Source of the DNA: Gemmatimonadota bacterium
GTDB taxonomy: Bacteria > Gemmatimonadota > Gemmatimonadetes > Longimicrobiales > Gaopeijiaceae
Direction: 5' to 3'
Assembly: GCA_007121775.1 (NCBI GenBank)
Contig: SKJY01000170.1
Location: 1 to 44,927, forward strand
Length of the DNA stretch: 44,927 bases
How positions within the stretch are numbered: position 1 is the first letter of the stretch; each line of letters opens with the position of its first letter. The notes under the pieces were generated by a model. It did no database searches and was not told the DNA's origin. It saw only the letters and a program-made list of their open reading frames with translations. Positions 9,552 to 18,550 of the stretch are shown here, in pieces. The position numbers were made by a program, and so were the translations under genes.

Positions 9552-10850
9552 ATACCTACGCAGCTTCTGGACAACCGAACCCCGGTGGAACGGACGGTCC
9601 TGGTGGGGGCTCCCCTCCGCTCGGAGGATTCTCGCACCGTGGATGAGCATATGGAGGAACTCCGGCGCCTGACCGATACGGCGGGGGGGGAGGTCGTGGG
9701 GCAGATGATCCAGCGGATCGACGCTCCGACTCCCCAATTCTACATCGGCCGGGGAAAGGTGGATGAACTCCGGGAACTCACTACCGAGACCGAGGCGGAC
9801 CTTGTCATCTTCGACGAAGAGTTGAAGCCTGACCAGGCCAAGAACCTGGAACAGGCCCTCTCGGTCCGGATCATGGATCGCTCCGAACTGATCCTGGATA
9901 TCTTCGCTTCACGGGCCCGTACCCGTGAAGCGAAGCTCCAGGTGGAGTTGGCGCAGCTCCAATATCTCCTGCCCCGGCTCCAACGCATGTGGACCCACCT
10001 TTCCCGTATCCGGGGTGGGATCGGGCTCAGGGGTCCGGGGGAGACCCAGCTGGAAACGGACCGCCGGTTGATCGGTCGGCGCATCTCCGATCTCCGGAGC
10101 AAGCTGGCTGAGGTGGCGGAGGCCCGGGCCATCCAGCGGAAGCGGAGGCAGGGAGAATTCCGGGTCGCTCTGGTGGGGTACACCAACGCGGGAAAATCAT
10201 CCATCCTCCGAAGCCTCTCCGGATCGGAACTATTTGTGGAAGATCGCCTCTTCGCTACCCTGGACTCCGCCACCCGCGTGGTGGAGTTGGAGGGTGGGCA
10301 TCGGGCGCTCATCACCGACACGGTGGGGTTCATCCGGAAGCTGCCTCACCACCTGGTGGCCTCCTTCCGCTCGACCCTTGAGGAGGTACGGGAGGCCGAT
10401 CTGGCCGTCCACGTCATCGACGCGTCTCACCCGGACTGGGAGGAGCACAAGGCGGTGGTAGACGAAGTCCTCCACGATCTGGAGTTGGACGGAGGCGCTC
10501 AGGTCCTGGTCTTCAACAAAGTGGACCGACTGACCCACGGCGAGGAAGAGGCGCTCCGGGACCGGGTCCGGGCCCTGGAACGCACTCCGGCCGTCTTCAC
10601 CTCCGCCGTGGAGGAAGCCGGTCTCGAGGCCCTTCGGGACACGCTCCTGGCCAGGGTTCGCAGCCTTCTCACGCCGGTGGAGGTCCTGGTTCCCGCCGGT
10701 GAGGGAGAGCTGCTGGCGGCCCTCCATCGGGAGGGTGAGGTCATGGGGATGGAGGAGAACGGCGTTCACCTCCGCTTGAAGGTTCGCGTACCGGCCCACC
10801 TTCTGGGGCGGCTTCGCCAGGTATCCGAGGTAGAGCTTACCGAGATCTGA
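9552..10850 (+). CDS. hflX: ribosome-associated GTPase HflX, with probable ATA start
   Basis: HflX binds the 50S subunit and splits stalled or hibernating ribosomes. Seen: the N-terminal glycine-rich domain (YIGRGKVDEL, LQVELAQLQYLLPRL, GGIGLRGPGETQLETDRR) and the G domain with GYTNAGKSS, DTVGFIRKLPHHLVASFRST and NKVD. The frame has no ATG, GTG or TTG between 9243 and 9585. A strong Shine-Dalgarno (AAGGAAGG, 9539-9546) lies 5 nt before an in-frame ATA at 9552, which gives a normal 432-residue protein with 12 residues before the first strand, as in E. coli HflX. GTG at 9585 is possible but lacks a ribosome site. Confidence 0.93.
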   Translation: MPTQLLDNRTPVERTVLVGAPLRSEDSRTVDEHMEELRRLTDTAGGEVVGQMIQRIDAPTPQFYIGRGKVDELRELTTETEADLVIFDEELKPDQAKNLEQALSVRIMDRSELILDIFASRARTREAKLQVELAQLQYLLPRLQRMWTHLSRIRGGIGLRGPGETQLETDRRLIGRRISDLRSKLAEVAEARAIQRKRRQGEFRVALVGYTNAGKSSILRSLSGSELFVEDRLFATLDSATRVVELEGGHRALITDTVGFIRKLPHHLVASFRSTLEEVREADLAVHVIDASHPDWEEHKAVVDEVLHDLELDGGAQVLVFNKVDRLTHGEEEALRDRVRALERTPAVFTSAVEEAGLEALRDTLLARVRSLLTPVEVLVPAGEGELLAALHREGEVMGMEENGVHLRLKVRVPAHLLGRLRQVSEVELTEI

Positions 10851-10889
10851 CCCTGGGTCCCCGAGGCCCCAAGGCGTGGGAGGAATGGT

Positions 10890-11753
10890 TTGGAGCGATT
10901 GGTCATGGTAGGTCCCGGCCGGATGGGACTGGCCCTGGGCTATGCCCTGGTACATGCAGAGGCGGTGAAGTCCCTGGTCTACATGGGGCGGCGCCCCGAT
11001 CCGCCATCCCACCCCCTCTTCCATCAGGGGATCGCCGAGTATCGCTACGGGCTGGAGCGTCCTCCGGAGGGGACCACGGCCCTCTTTCTCACCGTTCCCG
11101 AACCGGTACTTCCGGAGATCGCCGGTGCACTGGCCGCACGGGGGCCGGCGCCGGAGGGCTGCCCGGTGATCCACACATCCGGTGTGCAGGGGGGCGAACC
11201 GTTGGCGGCGCTCAATCGAGTCGGTTACCGGGTGGGGACGCTGCACCCCTTTCAGGATGTGGCCCACCCCATCACCGGCGCAGACCGACTCCTGGGAGCG
11301 GGATTCGCCGTCTCAGGAGAGCGAGAGGCCCTCTCCGTCATCCGTCGGATCGTCGACGCCCTGGGCGGGCGATGCCTCCTGATCCCGACCCACCGTCGGC
11401 CCCTCTACCACGCGGCCGGCGTGCTGGGCTCCAACTACCTGGTGGTCCTCATGTCCGAGGCGCTGCGCCTCCTGGTGCAGGCCGGGATCCCCGAAGAAGA
11501 CGCCTTTCCATCGCTGGTGGCCCTGGCCCGGGGGGCGGTGGAGAATGTGGCCGAACTGGGCTTCTCAACGGCCCTCACCGGACCCATCGGACGGGGTGAC
11601 GTGGATACGGTGGATCTCCATCTCAGGACGCTTTCCACCTCAGACGCATCCCTCTATGCCGACCTGGGTCGGCTTACCCTGGAACGCACCCGGGCAGCCA
11701 TTCCTCCTGAGGTAGCGGACCAACTCGAGACCCTCTTTCAACGTCATACATGA
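10890..11753 (+). CDS. Rossmann-fold / DUF2520 family protein
   Basis: A 287-residue protein with an N-terminal NAD(P)-type Rossmann motif ([16 protein letters not shown]) and a C-terminal helical DUF2520 domain ([18 protein letters not shown], then [15 protein letters not shown]). The architecture resembles pyrroline-5-carboxylate reductase and ketopantoate reductase, but the substrate of this family is unknown. The TTG at 10890 is chosen because GGGAGGA (10878-10884) sits 5 nt upstream; an internal ATG at 10905 lacks this. The stop overlaps the pdxJ start (ATGA at 11750), so the two are probably coupled. Confidence 0.82.
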   Translation: MERLVMVGPGRMGLALGYALVHAEAVKSLVYMGRRPDPPSHPLFHQGIAEYRYGLERPPEGTTALFLTVPEPVLPEIAGALAARGPAPEGCPVIHTSGVQGGEPLAALNRVGYRVGTLHPFQDVAHPITGADRLLGAGFAVSGEREALSVIRRIVDALGGRCLLIPTHRRPLYHAAGVLGSNYLVVLMSEALRLLVQAGIPEEDAFPSLVALARGAVENVAELGFSTALTGPIGRGDVDTVDLHLRTLSTSDASLYADLGRLTLERTRAAIPPEVADQLETLFQRHT

Positions 11754-12490
11754 GACTGTACGTCAACATCGATCACGTGGCTACCATTCGGGAGGCTCGC
11801 CGGACCGATGAGCCGGATCCGGTACGAGCGGCAGTCCTGGTGGAGTTGGCCGGAGCCGACGGCATTACTGTCCACCTGCGGGAAGACCGCCGTCACATCC
11901 AGGATCGGGATGTCCGGCTCCTGGCCGAGACGTGCCGGACCGTCCTGAATCTCGAGGTGGCGGCGGAGGAAGAGGTCGTATCCGTGGCCACGGAGATCTC
12001 CCCCTTCCAGGTCACCCTGGTGCCGGAGCGACGGGAGGAAGTGACCACGGAGGGAGGCCTCGACCTGGCGTCTCCGCAGGTTCGAGAACGAGTGGCGCGG
12101 GCGGTGGAGCGTCTTCGGGACGCAGGCATCCGCGTCTCCCTCTTCATCGATCCCTCCTCCGAGGTCGTGGAGGCCTCTGTGGAGTTGGGGGTCGAGGCGG
12201 TGGAGTTCCACACCGGGGAGTACGCCAACGCCCAAACTCCCGAGGAGCGGGAGCGGGAGTTGGAGCGGCTCAGGGCTGCATCGGTGCTGGCGGTGGAGTC
12301 CGGCCTGGCGGCCCACGCGGGACACGGTCTCACCTATGAGAATGTGGCCCCGGTGGCGGCGATTCCCCAACTGGAGGAGTTGAATATCGGACATGCCATC
12401 ATCTCCCGATCCGTTCTGGTGGGGATGGATCGAGCCGTGCGGGAGATGCGCCAGGCCATGGATCGGGGGCGACGGGAACCACACCGGTGA
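11750..12490 (+). CDS. pdxJ: pyridoxine 5'-phosphate synthase
   Basis: PdxJ condenses 1-deoxyxylulose 5-phosphate with 3-amino-2-oxopropyl phosphate in the DXP-dependent route to vitamin B6. The 246-residue TIM barrel shows the family signatures [55 protein letters not shown] and [13 protein letters not shown]. It overlaps the DUF2520 gene at its start and the YbhN-like gene at its end, so it lies in the middle of a coupled run. pdxA is not in this window. Confidence 0.96.
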   Translation: MRLYVNIDHVATIREARRTDEPDPVRAAVLVELAGADGITVHLREDRRHIQDRDVRLLAETCRTVLNLEVAAEEEVVSVATEISPFQVTLVPERREEVTTEGGLDLASPQVRERVARAVERLRDAGIRVSLFIDPSSEVVEASVELGVEAVEFHTGEYANAQTPEERERELERLRAASVLAVESGLAAHAGHGLTYENVAPVAAIPQLEELNIGHAIISRSVLVGMDRAVREMRQAMDRGRREPHR

Positions 12491-13503
12491 AATGGGACTG
12501 GAAGGCCACCCTGGGGCTCCTCATCAGTGGGCTCCTGATCTGGTGGGTGCTCCGGGGGGTGGATCTGACCGAGGTCTGGCTCGCCATCCGGGGAGCCCGC
12601 TGGGGCCTGCTCGTGGCGGCCGTGGCCGTTGCCACCTCGGGGTTTGCGGTCCGGGCGCTCCGGTGGAAGCTCCTCCTGCAACCCATTCGTCCAGGGGTGG
12701 GGTTCCGTGAGCGATTCGCCGCCGTCAACATTGGGTTCGCCGCCAACAACCTGCTCCCCGCACGGGTGGGGGAGTTCGCCCGGGCGTGGGCCATGTCCAA
12801 GCTCGCTCCCGTACCGATGACCGGGGCGTTGGGGTCGCTGGTGGTCGAGCGGTTCCTGGATTCGGTGGCCGTCTTCTCGCTGCTGGCCTTCGCGGTACTC
12901 CACCCGTCCTTCCCCTCTGAAGCGACGGTAGCGGGGCAGTCCATCGGGACCATCATCACCACCCTGGTCGTTCTCCTGGTGGCGCTCCTCGCCGGCCTCA
13001 TGGTCCTGGTTCTGGTTCCGGGACCCTTCATGGCCGTGACCAGTCGCATGGCCCGATTTCTCCCGGACCGGGCCGCCCGTCTTCTCGTGGACGGTCTCAC
13101 CACCTTCCTGTCTGGTCTGGGAGCCCTTCAGAGTCCCAGGCTTCTGCTTGGGGCACTGGCGTGGTCCTTCGGCTTCTGGGCATGGAACGCCGTCTCGTTC
13201 TGGCTGGCCTTCCATGCCTTCAACATTGACCAGGGCTACATTACGGCTCTCTTTGTCCAGGGGATCATCGCCATCGGCGTGGCCGTGCCTTCGGCGCCTG
13301 GGTTCTTCGGTACCTTCCACGCCGCCGCTGTTGTAGCATTGAGCGAGGTCTACGGTGTGGGCGAGGGGGCCACCCTGGCCTTCGCCTTCGGGTACCACCT
13401 GGGGGGGTTCATCCCCGTGACGGTGATGGGCGTATGGTACGCCTGGCACCTGGGGATGTCCTGGCGGGAGCTGGGACGTTCCGAGGAACGAGTCGAATCA
13501 TGA
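12487..13503 (+). CDS. YbhN/AglD-like integral membrane protein (lysylphosphatidylglycerol synthase TM / flippase-like family)
   Basis: A 338-residue multi-spanning membrane protein. Conserved family segments are [32 protein letters not shown] and [11 protein letters not shown]; about seven to eight hydrophobic segments are visible, the first at residues 9-22. The family matches the membrane half of MprF without the synthase domain and includes proteins thought to move or recognise lipids. The true substrate here is unknown. GTG at 12487 overlaps the pdxJ stop (GTGA); the stop overlaps an ATG in the ispE frame. Confidence 0.8.
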   Translation: MKWDWKATLGLLISGLLIWWVLRGVDLTEVWLAIRGARWGLLVAAVAVATSGFAVRALRWKLLLQPIRPGVGFRERFAAVNIGFAANNLLPARVGEFARAWAMSKLAPVPMTGALGSLVVERFLDSVAVFSLLAFAVLHPSFPSEATVAGQSIGTIITTLVVLLVALLAGLMVLVLVPGPFMAVTSRMARFLPDRAARLLVDGLTTFLSGLGALQSPRLLLGALAWSFGFWAWNAVSFWLAFHAFNIDQGYITALFVQGIIAIGVAVPSAPGFFGTFHAAAVVALSEVYGVGEGATLAFAFGYHLGGFIPVTVMGVWYAWHLGMSWRELGRSEERVES

Positions 13504-13517
13504 CGGAGGAGAGGGCA

Positions 13518-14486
13518 ATGGGAGCAGGTGTGAAGGAGCAGGTGAAGCCTGCGGGCGCACCAGGGGATGACCGACGCCTGCGGTGGGATGGAAAGGCCAG
13601 GGCCAAGGTGAACCTCATGCTCCGGATCCTGGCCCGCGAAGAGGGCGGCTTCCACCAGATCGAGACGGAGTTCCAGACTCTGGAACTCGCCGATGAAGTG
13701 ACGGTGGAGCTGCGTTCCTCCCACGGCGTTTCGCTCGAGGTTTCGGGGGTTCCCCAGGGGGATCTGGGTGAGGCCGATGACAACCTGGCGGTTCGGGCCG
13801 CCCGGACCTGGCTCGAGGCCTACGCTGATGCACAGGGGAAGCGGGACGCCGAAGCTCTCCCCGGAATCCGTATCCGACTCCACAAGACCATTCCCCATGG
13901 CGCCGGCCTCGGCGGCGGATCGTCCGACGCCGCCGCCGTGCTCCGGGCATTGGACCAACTCCACGGCAACGCCCTGGGGCGGTCGCGGCTGGTCGAGATC
14001 GGGTCCTCGCTGGGGAGCGATGTCCCCTTCTTCGTCCTGGACGAGCCCCGGGCCCTCGGATGGGGGCGCGGGGACCGCCTCCTGCCCCTCCCCTCGCTCC
14101 CGTCCCGTCCGGTCCTGGTGGCTCTTCCTCCCTTCCGGATCTCCACTCCCCGGGCCTACCGCACGTTGGCGGGTCAGAGGGAGCAGGAGGGGGCCGGGTG
14201 GGCCGGTGGCCGGCTTCTGGAGCCCGGCGGCCTCAATGGGTGGAGCCAGGTCATGGATCGATCCGGCAACGATTTCGAGGCGGCACTGGAGCGTCTGCAC
14301 CCTGAATTGCTGGGGATTCGGCAGGTGCTGCATGAGTTCGGGGCCCGGCCGGCCCGACTGTCCGGGAGTGGCTCGGCCGTCTTCGGCGTCTTCGAGTCCG
14401 AGTCCCAGATGGAGCTGGCTTGGGGCGAACTCCGTGCCGTTCTCCCGGAGGCCCGCGTGATCCCCACCAGAACCGCGGCCAGGTAG
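13518..14486 (+). CDS. ispE: 4-diphosphocytidyl-2-C-methyl-D-erythritol kinase
   Basis: IspE phosphorylates CDP-methylerythritol in the MEP pathway for isoprenoid precursors. The GHMP-kinase ATP loop PHGAGLGGGSSDAA is at about 126-139, the N-terminal substrate strand is ARAKVNLMLRI, and the C-terminal LSGSGSAVFGVF motif is present. I prefer ATG at 13518 because GGAGGAGAGGG lies immediately upstream; an ATG at 13500 overlapping the previous stop is the alternative and adds six residues. The length of 322 is slightly above the usual 280-300, owing to a loose N-terminus. Confidence 0.94.
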   Translation: MGAGVKEQVKPAGAPGDDRRLRWDGKARAKVNLMLRILAREEGGFHQIETEFQTLELADEVTVELRSSHGVSLEVSGVPQGDLGEADDNLAVRAARTWLEAYADAQGKRDAEALPGIRIRLHKTIPHGAGLGGGSSDAAAVLRALDQLHGNALGRSRLVEIGSSLGSDVPFFVLDEPRALGWGRGDRLLPLPSLPSRPVLVALPPFRISTPRAYRTLAGQREQEGAGWAGGRLLEPGGLNGWSQVMDRSGNDFEAALERLHPELLGIRQVLHEFGARPARLSGSGSAVFGVFESESQMELAWGELRAVLPEARVIPTRTAAR

Positions 14487-14551
14487 AAGCTCCCGGTCGG
14501 TGGGCACCTTCTCCCCACACCCCGTCCAGCTTCCCACCGCGCCCCGTCGGG

Positions 14552-14580
14552 TTGAAGTGAACCGCTTGCCCGACTACTCT
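14552..14580 (+). promoter_or_regulatory. candidate promoter for tRNA-Gln
   Basis: TTGAAG (14552-14557), a 17-bp spacer and TACTCT (14575-14580). The tRNA 5' end lies 47 bp downstream of the -10 box, leaving a short 5' leader for RNase P to remove. The spacing and box sequences match other strong candidates in this window. Confidence 0.55.
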
Positions 14581-14626
14581 TTCTGGGAGCGGGGGTGGCG
14601 ATGGAGTCTGATCCGCCCGCCGCAGA

Positions 14627-14697
14627 TGGCCCGTCGTCTAATGGCAGGACACCGGTCTTTGGAACCGGCGGTGGTGGTTCGAATCCACCCGGGCCAA
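14627..14697 (+). tRNA. tRNA-Gln, anticodon TTG (UUG)
   Basis: A complete cloverleaf can be folded by eye. The acceptor arms TGGCCCG (14627-14633) and CGGGCCA (14690-14696) pair fully, with A at 14697 as discriminator. The D arm is GTC/GAC, the anticodon stem is CCGGT/ACCGG with loop CTTTGGA (anticodon TTG at 14659-14661), and the T arm is GGTGG/CCACC around TTCGAAT. U1-A72 is a known tRNA-Gln identity feature. No CCA is encoded (CTC follows), so it depends on the CCA-adding enzyme. U34 is the base thiolated by MnmA. Confidence 0.96.
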
Positions 14698-14786
14698 CTC
14701 AGTACCACCCCGCATCCGACATCCATCGGTTCGGGGCTTCGGAGTCCCAGGACTCCGCTCGTAGGTTCCTTCCCGGCAGGTAGCGC

Positions 14787-16715
14787 GTGACGATGGTTCT
14801 CTCTCCGCTGGTGACGGCTCTGGTCCTCATGGTCCCGGCGCCGCCAGTTCCGCCCGATTCCCTCTCCCTCCACCGGGAGGCCCGTTCGGCCCAGGAGCGC
14901 TTCGAGCGGCTACGCGTGCGCCACGCCCCCATCTCGTGGTGGAGCGGTTCCGGTCCGTGTGACGAGCGGGTGGGACGATTCTGTCTCCGGTTCGGTCGCG
15001 AGAGCGAGGAGGAGGAAGAGGATCGTCCGTCCTGGATCCCTCCTCCCGATGCGCCTGAGGTGGTGGAAGCCCGGGAAGACCTCATCGCCACGCTGACGGA
15101 CATCGCCCACCGGATTCCCGGCGATCCCTGGGTGTCGGGCCAGAGGGTCGCCTACCTGTCCGAAGTGGGCCGATGGGACGAGGCTCTGGAGGCCGCGACC
15201 CACTGTCGGGCGGATGGGTGGTGGTGCCGGGCCCTGGAGGGCATCGCCCTGCATGGGATGGGCAGGACCCTCGAGGCGGAAGATGCCTTCCGCTCCGTTC
15301 TGGAGGCGCTGGAGCCAGAAGAACGGGACGAGTGGGTCGATCCTGGGATCCTGGGGGGAGCGGAGTGGCGACGACATCTGGGCCGGCTGGATCCGGACGA
15401 ACGGATGCGGGAGGAGGAGCGGATGTGGAGCCTGGCTGACCCGCTCTTCATGCTGGAGGGCAATCCCCTCTGGACCGAGCACCTCTCCCGCCGGGTGCTC
15501 GCGGCCACCCGGGAGACGGCCCGGAACGGGCATGCCATGCGCTGGGGCCGGGATATGACCGAACTCCTGGTCCGGTATGGCCCGGTGGTAGCCTACGAGC
15601 GGACGCGGGAGCCGTTGAGCTACGTGGGACCCCCGCTGGTAGTGGGGCGTTACGATCCGGTTCCCCGAAACCTCTTCCCCTCCTTCGACGCCATCCTGGA
15701 TCCGGCCATGTCGGAACCCCGGGACTGGCTGACCCACCAGCGAAGGACTACATCCAGGCATGCGCCGTCCTCGGCCCGTAGGATCCATGCCATGGACGCC
15801 CAGGTCACCCGCTTCCTGGACGGGGAAGACCTCCTGCTCCGTGTGGATTGGGCGCTGATCCGCCCCCCGGGCGATTCGACGGCTGAAGTGCCCACCCCTT
15901 CCGCAGACACCAATGGGGGAGCCGGCGACTCCCCGGCGGGCGTGGGACTCACCCATGCGACCGGCGCGGGGGCGGAGACTCGGTTCGACTTCAGCGGCGG
16001 GTCCTTCCCTCCCGATTCCTTGGGGGCTCACCTCTTCGTCGTGAATGTGGAGACCGGTGAGCGACTGGGGGTCCAGGCAGAGCTGCACAGGGAAGGGGAG
16101 GGTCCGGCCTCCACCGGTTTCGCACTGATCCGGGTGCCTGCCGGGCGTTACCTCCTCTCCATGGAGGGGATTGATTCCAGGGAGGCCCGGGCATGGCGAA
16201 CCAGGATGGGGGTCGAGAAGACTTCGCCGCACCGGGGGGTGATCACTCTCTCGGACCTCCTTCTCCTGGCTCCCACTCCGGTTCCCGAAGGTCATCCGGA
16301 GAGGGCGCTTGCCGTACCTGATCCCACTGGGATGCTCCCTCGGGCCTATTCCTCCCTCGTCCTCCCGCAGGGTCCCGTGGAAGTGCTCTGGGAGGTCTAC
16401 GGCCTGGAGGGGACCGAAGGCGAGGTGCGATTCGAGTTGAAGGTGGAGCGGGAAGGGCGAAGCCTCCTGCGGCGCCTGGGGCAGGCGGTCCGCCTCCTGG
16501 GCAGTGACGAGCCCCTGGGGGTGGGTTGGCGGGAAGGGGTGCCCCGGGACGAAGTGGCGGGACGATCGCCCCTCCGGCGGTCGGTGGTGGTGGACCTCTC
16601 CAGTCTGGATCCGGGGGAATACGAGGTGACCCTGTCGGCCACCCCTCCGGGGCGGACTCCGGTCACCGTGGGGCGGAGGGTCGTGGTGTCAGAGGAGTCT
16701 CTCCCGGCCCGTTGA
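14787..16715 (+). CDS. large exported protein of unknown function with TPR-like and beta-rich regions
   Basis: 642 residues. The N-terminus has a hydrophobic signal-like stretch (LVTALVLMVPAPPVPP). Residues about 110-190 look like tetratricopeptide-type helices (SEVGRWDEALEAA, GMGRTLEAEDAFRSVL) and include a Cys pair (HCRADGWWC); another Cys pair lies in GPCDERVGRFCLRFG. The C-terminal 150 residues look like a beta-sandwich (VEVLWEVYGLEG, DLSSLDPGEYEVTL), reminiscent of GWxTD-type exported proteins, but I do not see that signature. I do not recognise a function. GTG at 14787 or ATG at 14793 are both possible starts. It begins 90 bp after the tRNA. Confidence 0.7.
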   Translation: MTMVLSPLVTALVLMVPAPPVPPDSLSLHREARSAQERFERLRVRHAPISWWSGSGPCDERVGRFCLRFGRESEEEEEDRPSWIPPPDAPEVVEAREDLIATLTDIAHRIPGDPWVSGQRVAYLSEVGRWDEALEAATHCRADGWWCRALEGIALHGMGRTLEAEDAFRSVLEALEPEERDEWVDPGILGGAEWRRHLGRLDPDERMREEERMWSLADPLFMLEGNPLWTEHLSRRVLAATRETARNGHAMRWGRDMTELLVRYGPVVAYERTREPLSYVGPPLVVGRYDPVPRNLFPSFDAILDPAMSEPRDWLTHQRRTTSRHAPSSARRIHAMDAQVTRFLDGEDLLLRVDWALIRPPGDSTAEVPTPSADTNGGAGDSPAGVGLTHATGAGAETRFDFSGGSFPPDSLGAHLFVVNVETGERLGVQAELHREGEGPASTGFALIRVPAGRYLLSMEGIDSREARAWRTRMGVEKTSPHRGVITLSDLLLLAPTPVPEGHPERALAVPDPTGMLPRAYSSLVLPQGPVEVLWEVYGLEGTEGEVRFELKVEREGRSLLRRLGQAVRLLGSDEPLGVGWREGVPRDEVAGRSPLRRSVVVDLSSLDPGEYEVTLSATPPGRTPVTVGRRVVVSEESLPAR

Positions 16716-16740
16716 CCTTGGCACCCTTCGAGCCTACCTT
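16712..16740 (+). promoter_or_regulatory. candidate promoter for prs
   Basis: TTGACC (16712-16717), overlapping the stop of the upstream gene, a 17-bp spacer and TACCTT (16735-16740). The prs start codon lies 54 bp downstream. This is one of the better sigma-70-like matches in the window. Confidence 0.55.
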
Positions 16741-16793
16741 CCAAGGCTGCGACTGTTTTCCACTCCTGTTACACAAAGATCGGCGGGTCCGAA

Positions 16794-17741
16794 ATGGAAG
16801 ATCCCAGCGGACGCGGTCCTCTCCTTCTCCTGGCCGGCCGGGCCAACCGGCCCCTGGCACGTGAGATCGGTGGGATCCTGGGGGAGGACGTCGACGCGGC
16901 CTTCATCAAGAATTTCGCCGACGGAGAGATCTTCGTCCGAATCGACCGGAATGCCCGGGGGCGGGATGTGTTCATCGTCCAACCCACCGTGGCGCCTTCC
17001 GACAACATCATGGAGCTCCTGCTCCTCATTGATGCGGCGAAGCGGGCCTCGGCGGCTCGGGTGACGGCAGTGATCCCCTACTTCGGGTACGCCCGGCAGG
17101 ATCGGAAGGATCAGCCCAGGGTGGCCATCGGGGCCAAGTTGGCGGCAAACCTGGTGGTCAAGGCGGGCGCCGACCGAGTGCTGGGGATCGATTTCCATCA
17201 GCATCAGATCCAGGGATTCTTCGACATCCCCGTTGATCACCTCTACGCGGCCCCGGTTCTGACCGAGTACTTCAGGCAGAAGGAGCTCGAGGATCTGGTG
17301 GTAGTGGCTCCTGACGTGGGCTCGGCCAAGATGGCCCGAGGCTTCGCCAAACGTCTCGGCGCCAGCTTCGCCATCATCGACAAGCGGCGCCCGGCCCACA
17401 ACCAGAGCGAGGTGCTCACGGTCGTGGGGGATGTGGAAGGGAAGAACTGCCTTATCACAGACGACATGGTGGACACGGCGGGCACCATGGCCTCGGCGGT
17501 CCACGCCCTGAAGAAGCGCGGGGGGAAGGCGGTTTACGCCGCCGCAACCCACGCGCTTTTGTCGGGCGAGGCAGTGAGTCGCCTTCGGGATGCGCCCCTC
17601 ACCGAGATGGTGGTGACCAACACGATCCACCTTCCCGAAGAGCGCTCCTTCCCCGGATTGACGGTGCTCTCGGTGGCGGGGCTTCTGGCCCGCGCCATCG
17701 AGTACATCCATTCCAATGACTCGGTGAGCCAACTCTTCTAG
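16794..17741 (+). CDS. prs: ribose-phosphate pyrophosphokinase
   Basis: Makes PRPP from ribose 5-phosphate and ATP for purine, pyrimidine, NAD, His and Trp synthesis. The 315-residue length is standard. Visible motifs are FADGEIFVRI, the catalytic loop YFGYARQDRKDQPR, the metal and PPi site GIDFHQHQIQGFFD (a variant of the usual DLHAxQIQGFFD that keeps the His) and the PRPP loop ITDDMVDTAGTM. The C-terminus (AIEYIHSNDSVSQLF) is class I-like. It has its own candidate promoter, and rplY follows after 100 bp. Confidence 0.96.
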   Translation: MEDPSGRGPLLLLAGRANRPLAREIGGILGEDVDAAFIKNFADGEIFVRIDRNARGRDVFIVQPTVAPSDNIMELLLLIDAAKRASAARVTAVIPYFGYARQDRKDQPRVAIGAKLAANLVVKAGADRVLGIDFHQHQIQGFFDIPVDHLYAAPVLTEYFRQKELEDLVVVAPDVGSAKMARGFAKRLGASFAIIDKRRPAHNQSEVLTVVGDVEGKNCLITDDMVDTAGTMASAVHALKKRGGKAVYAAATHALLSGEAVSRLRDAPLTEMVVTNTIHLPEERSFPGLTVLSVAGLLARAIEYIHSNDSVSQLF

Positions 17742-17805
17742 ATCCGTTCCGACGGAGAATGACAACAGCCTCGGGAGTTGCACCTCAGACTTCCCGGACA
17801 CCACG

Positions 17806-17821
17806 GACCCGCGGGGGTCCC
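17806..17821 (+). other. small hairpin in rplY leader
   Basis: GGACCC (17806-17811) pairs with GGGTCC (17816-17821) across a GCGG loop, ending 20 bp before the rplY ATG and close to the ribosome site AAGGTAG. It could be a leader structure affecting L25 synthesis, or chance in GC-rich DNA. Confidence 0.3.
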
Positions 17822-17841
17822 CTCAACAGCAAGGTAGATCC

Positions 17842-18498
17842 ATGAGTACGCAGGTGACCCTCAAGGCGGCTCGCCGCCATGATACCGGTAAGGGAGTGGC
17901 CCGGAAGCTCCGTGCCGCCGGCAAGCTGCCGGCCATCCTCTACGGCGGCGACAAGGACAGCGTCCCTCTCGCCATGGATGCCAACGAGACCCAGCTTCTC
18001 TTCCAGTCGATCTCGGTGGAGAACACCATCGTGAACCTGAAGGTGGAAGGGGCTAAGGCCCCGGTCCCCTCGCTGATTCGGGAGATTCAGGTCCACCCCT
18101 ACAAGTCGGAGATCGTCCACGTGGACTTCCTCCGAATCCAGGAAGGGGTCGAGGTGGAGCTGGAGGTGCCCATCGAGCTCACGGGTACGCCCACCGGGGT
18201 CTCCGACCAGGGCGGCGTACTGGAGCAGACCCAGTACATGCTTCCGGTGGCCTGCGTTCCCGATGCCATCCCCGAGGTCATTCAGATCGATGTGTCCGGC
18301 CTCTCCATCGGTGATTCTCTCCAGGTGGAGAACCTGACCATTCCCCAGGGCGTCCGGGTGCTCATGGATGGCGAGCTGGCCATCTGTTCCGTTCAGGCAC
18401 CGAGCGTCGCCGCCGCACCGGAGGGAGAAACCGATGAAGAGCCCACCGTGGTGGGTGAGGATGAGGCGGACGCTCTTTCGCCGGGTACCGACGATTGA
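17842..18498 (+). CDS. rplY: 50S ribosomal protein L25 (Ctc-type, long form)
   Basis: L25 binds 5S rRNA. The N-terminal 5S-binding domain (LKAARRHDTGKGVARKLR, then LPAILYGG) is followed by the longer TL5/CTC-type C-terminal beta domain (EVELEVPIELTGTP through NLTIPQGVRV), giving 218 residues rather than the 94 of E. coli. An acidic tail closes the protein. The ATG at 17842 is preceded by AAGGTAG. The pairing with prs upstream and pth downstream is a common bacterial order, supporting the assignment. Confidence 0.95.
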   Translation: MSTQVTLKAARRHDTGKGVARKLRAAGKLPAILYGGDKDSVPLAMDANETQLLFQSISVENTIVNLKVEGAKAPVPSLIREIQVHPYKSEIVHVDFLRIQEGVEVELEVPIELTGTPTGVSDQGGVLEQTQYMLPVACVPDAIPEVIQIDVSGLSIGDSLQVENLTIPQGVRVLMDGELAICSVQAPSVAAAPEGETDEEPTVVGEDEADALSPGTDD

Positions 18499-18550
18499 CG
18501 AGCCGGGAGTGGGCGAGTCCCACTCCCCTCCGGAGGAAGCGTCAGGTGGT

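Noticed and set aside
14910-16295. 461-codon open frame antisense to the exported protein gene
   Set aside because: Shadow of the + strand gene; low-complexity His/Pro/Gly composition and no ribosome site.
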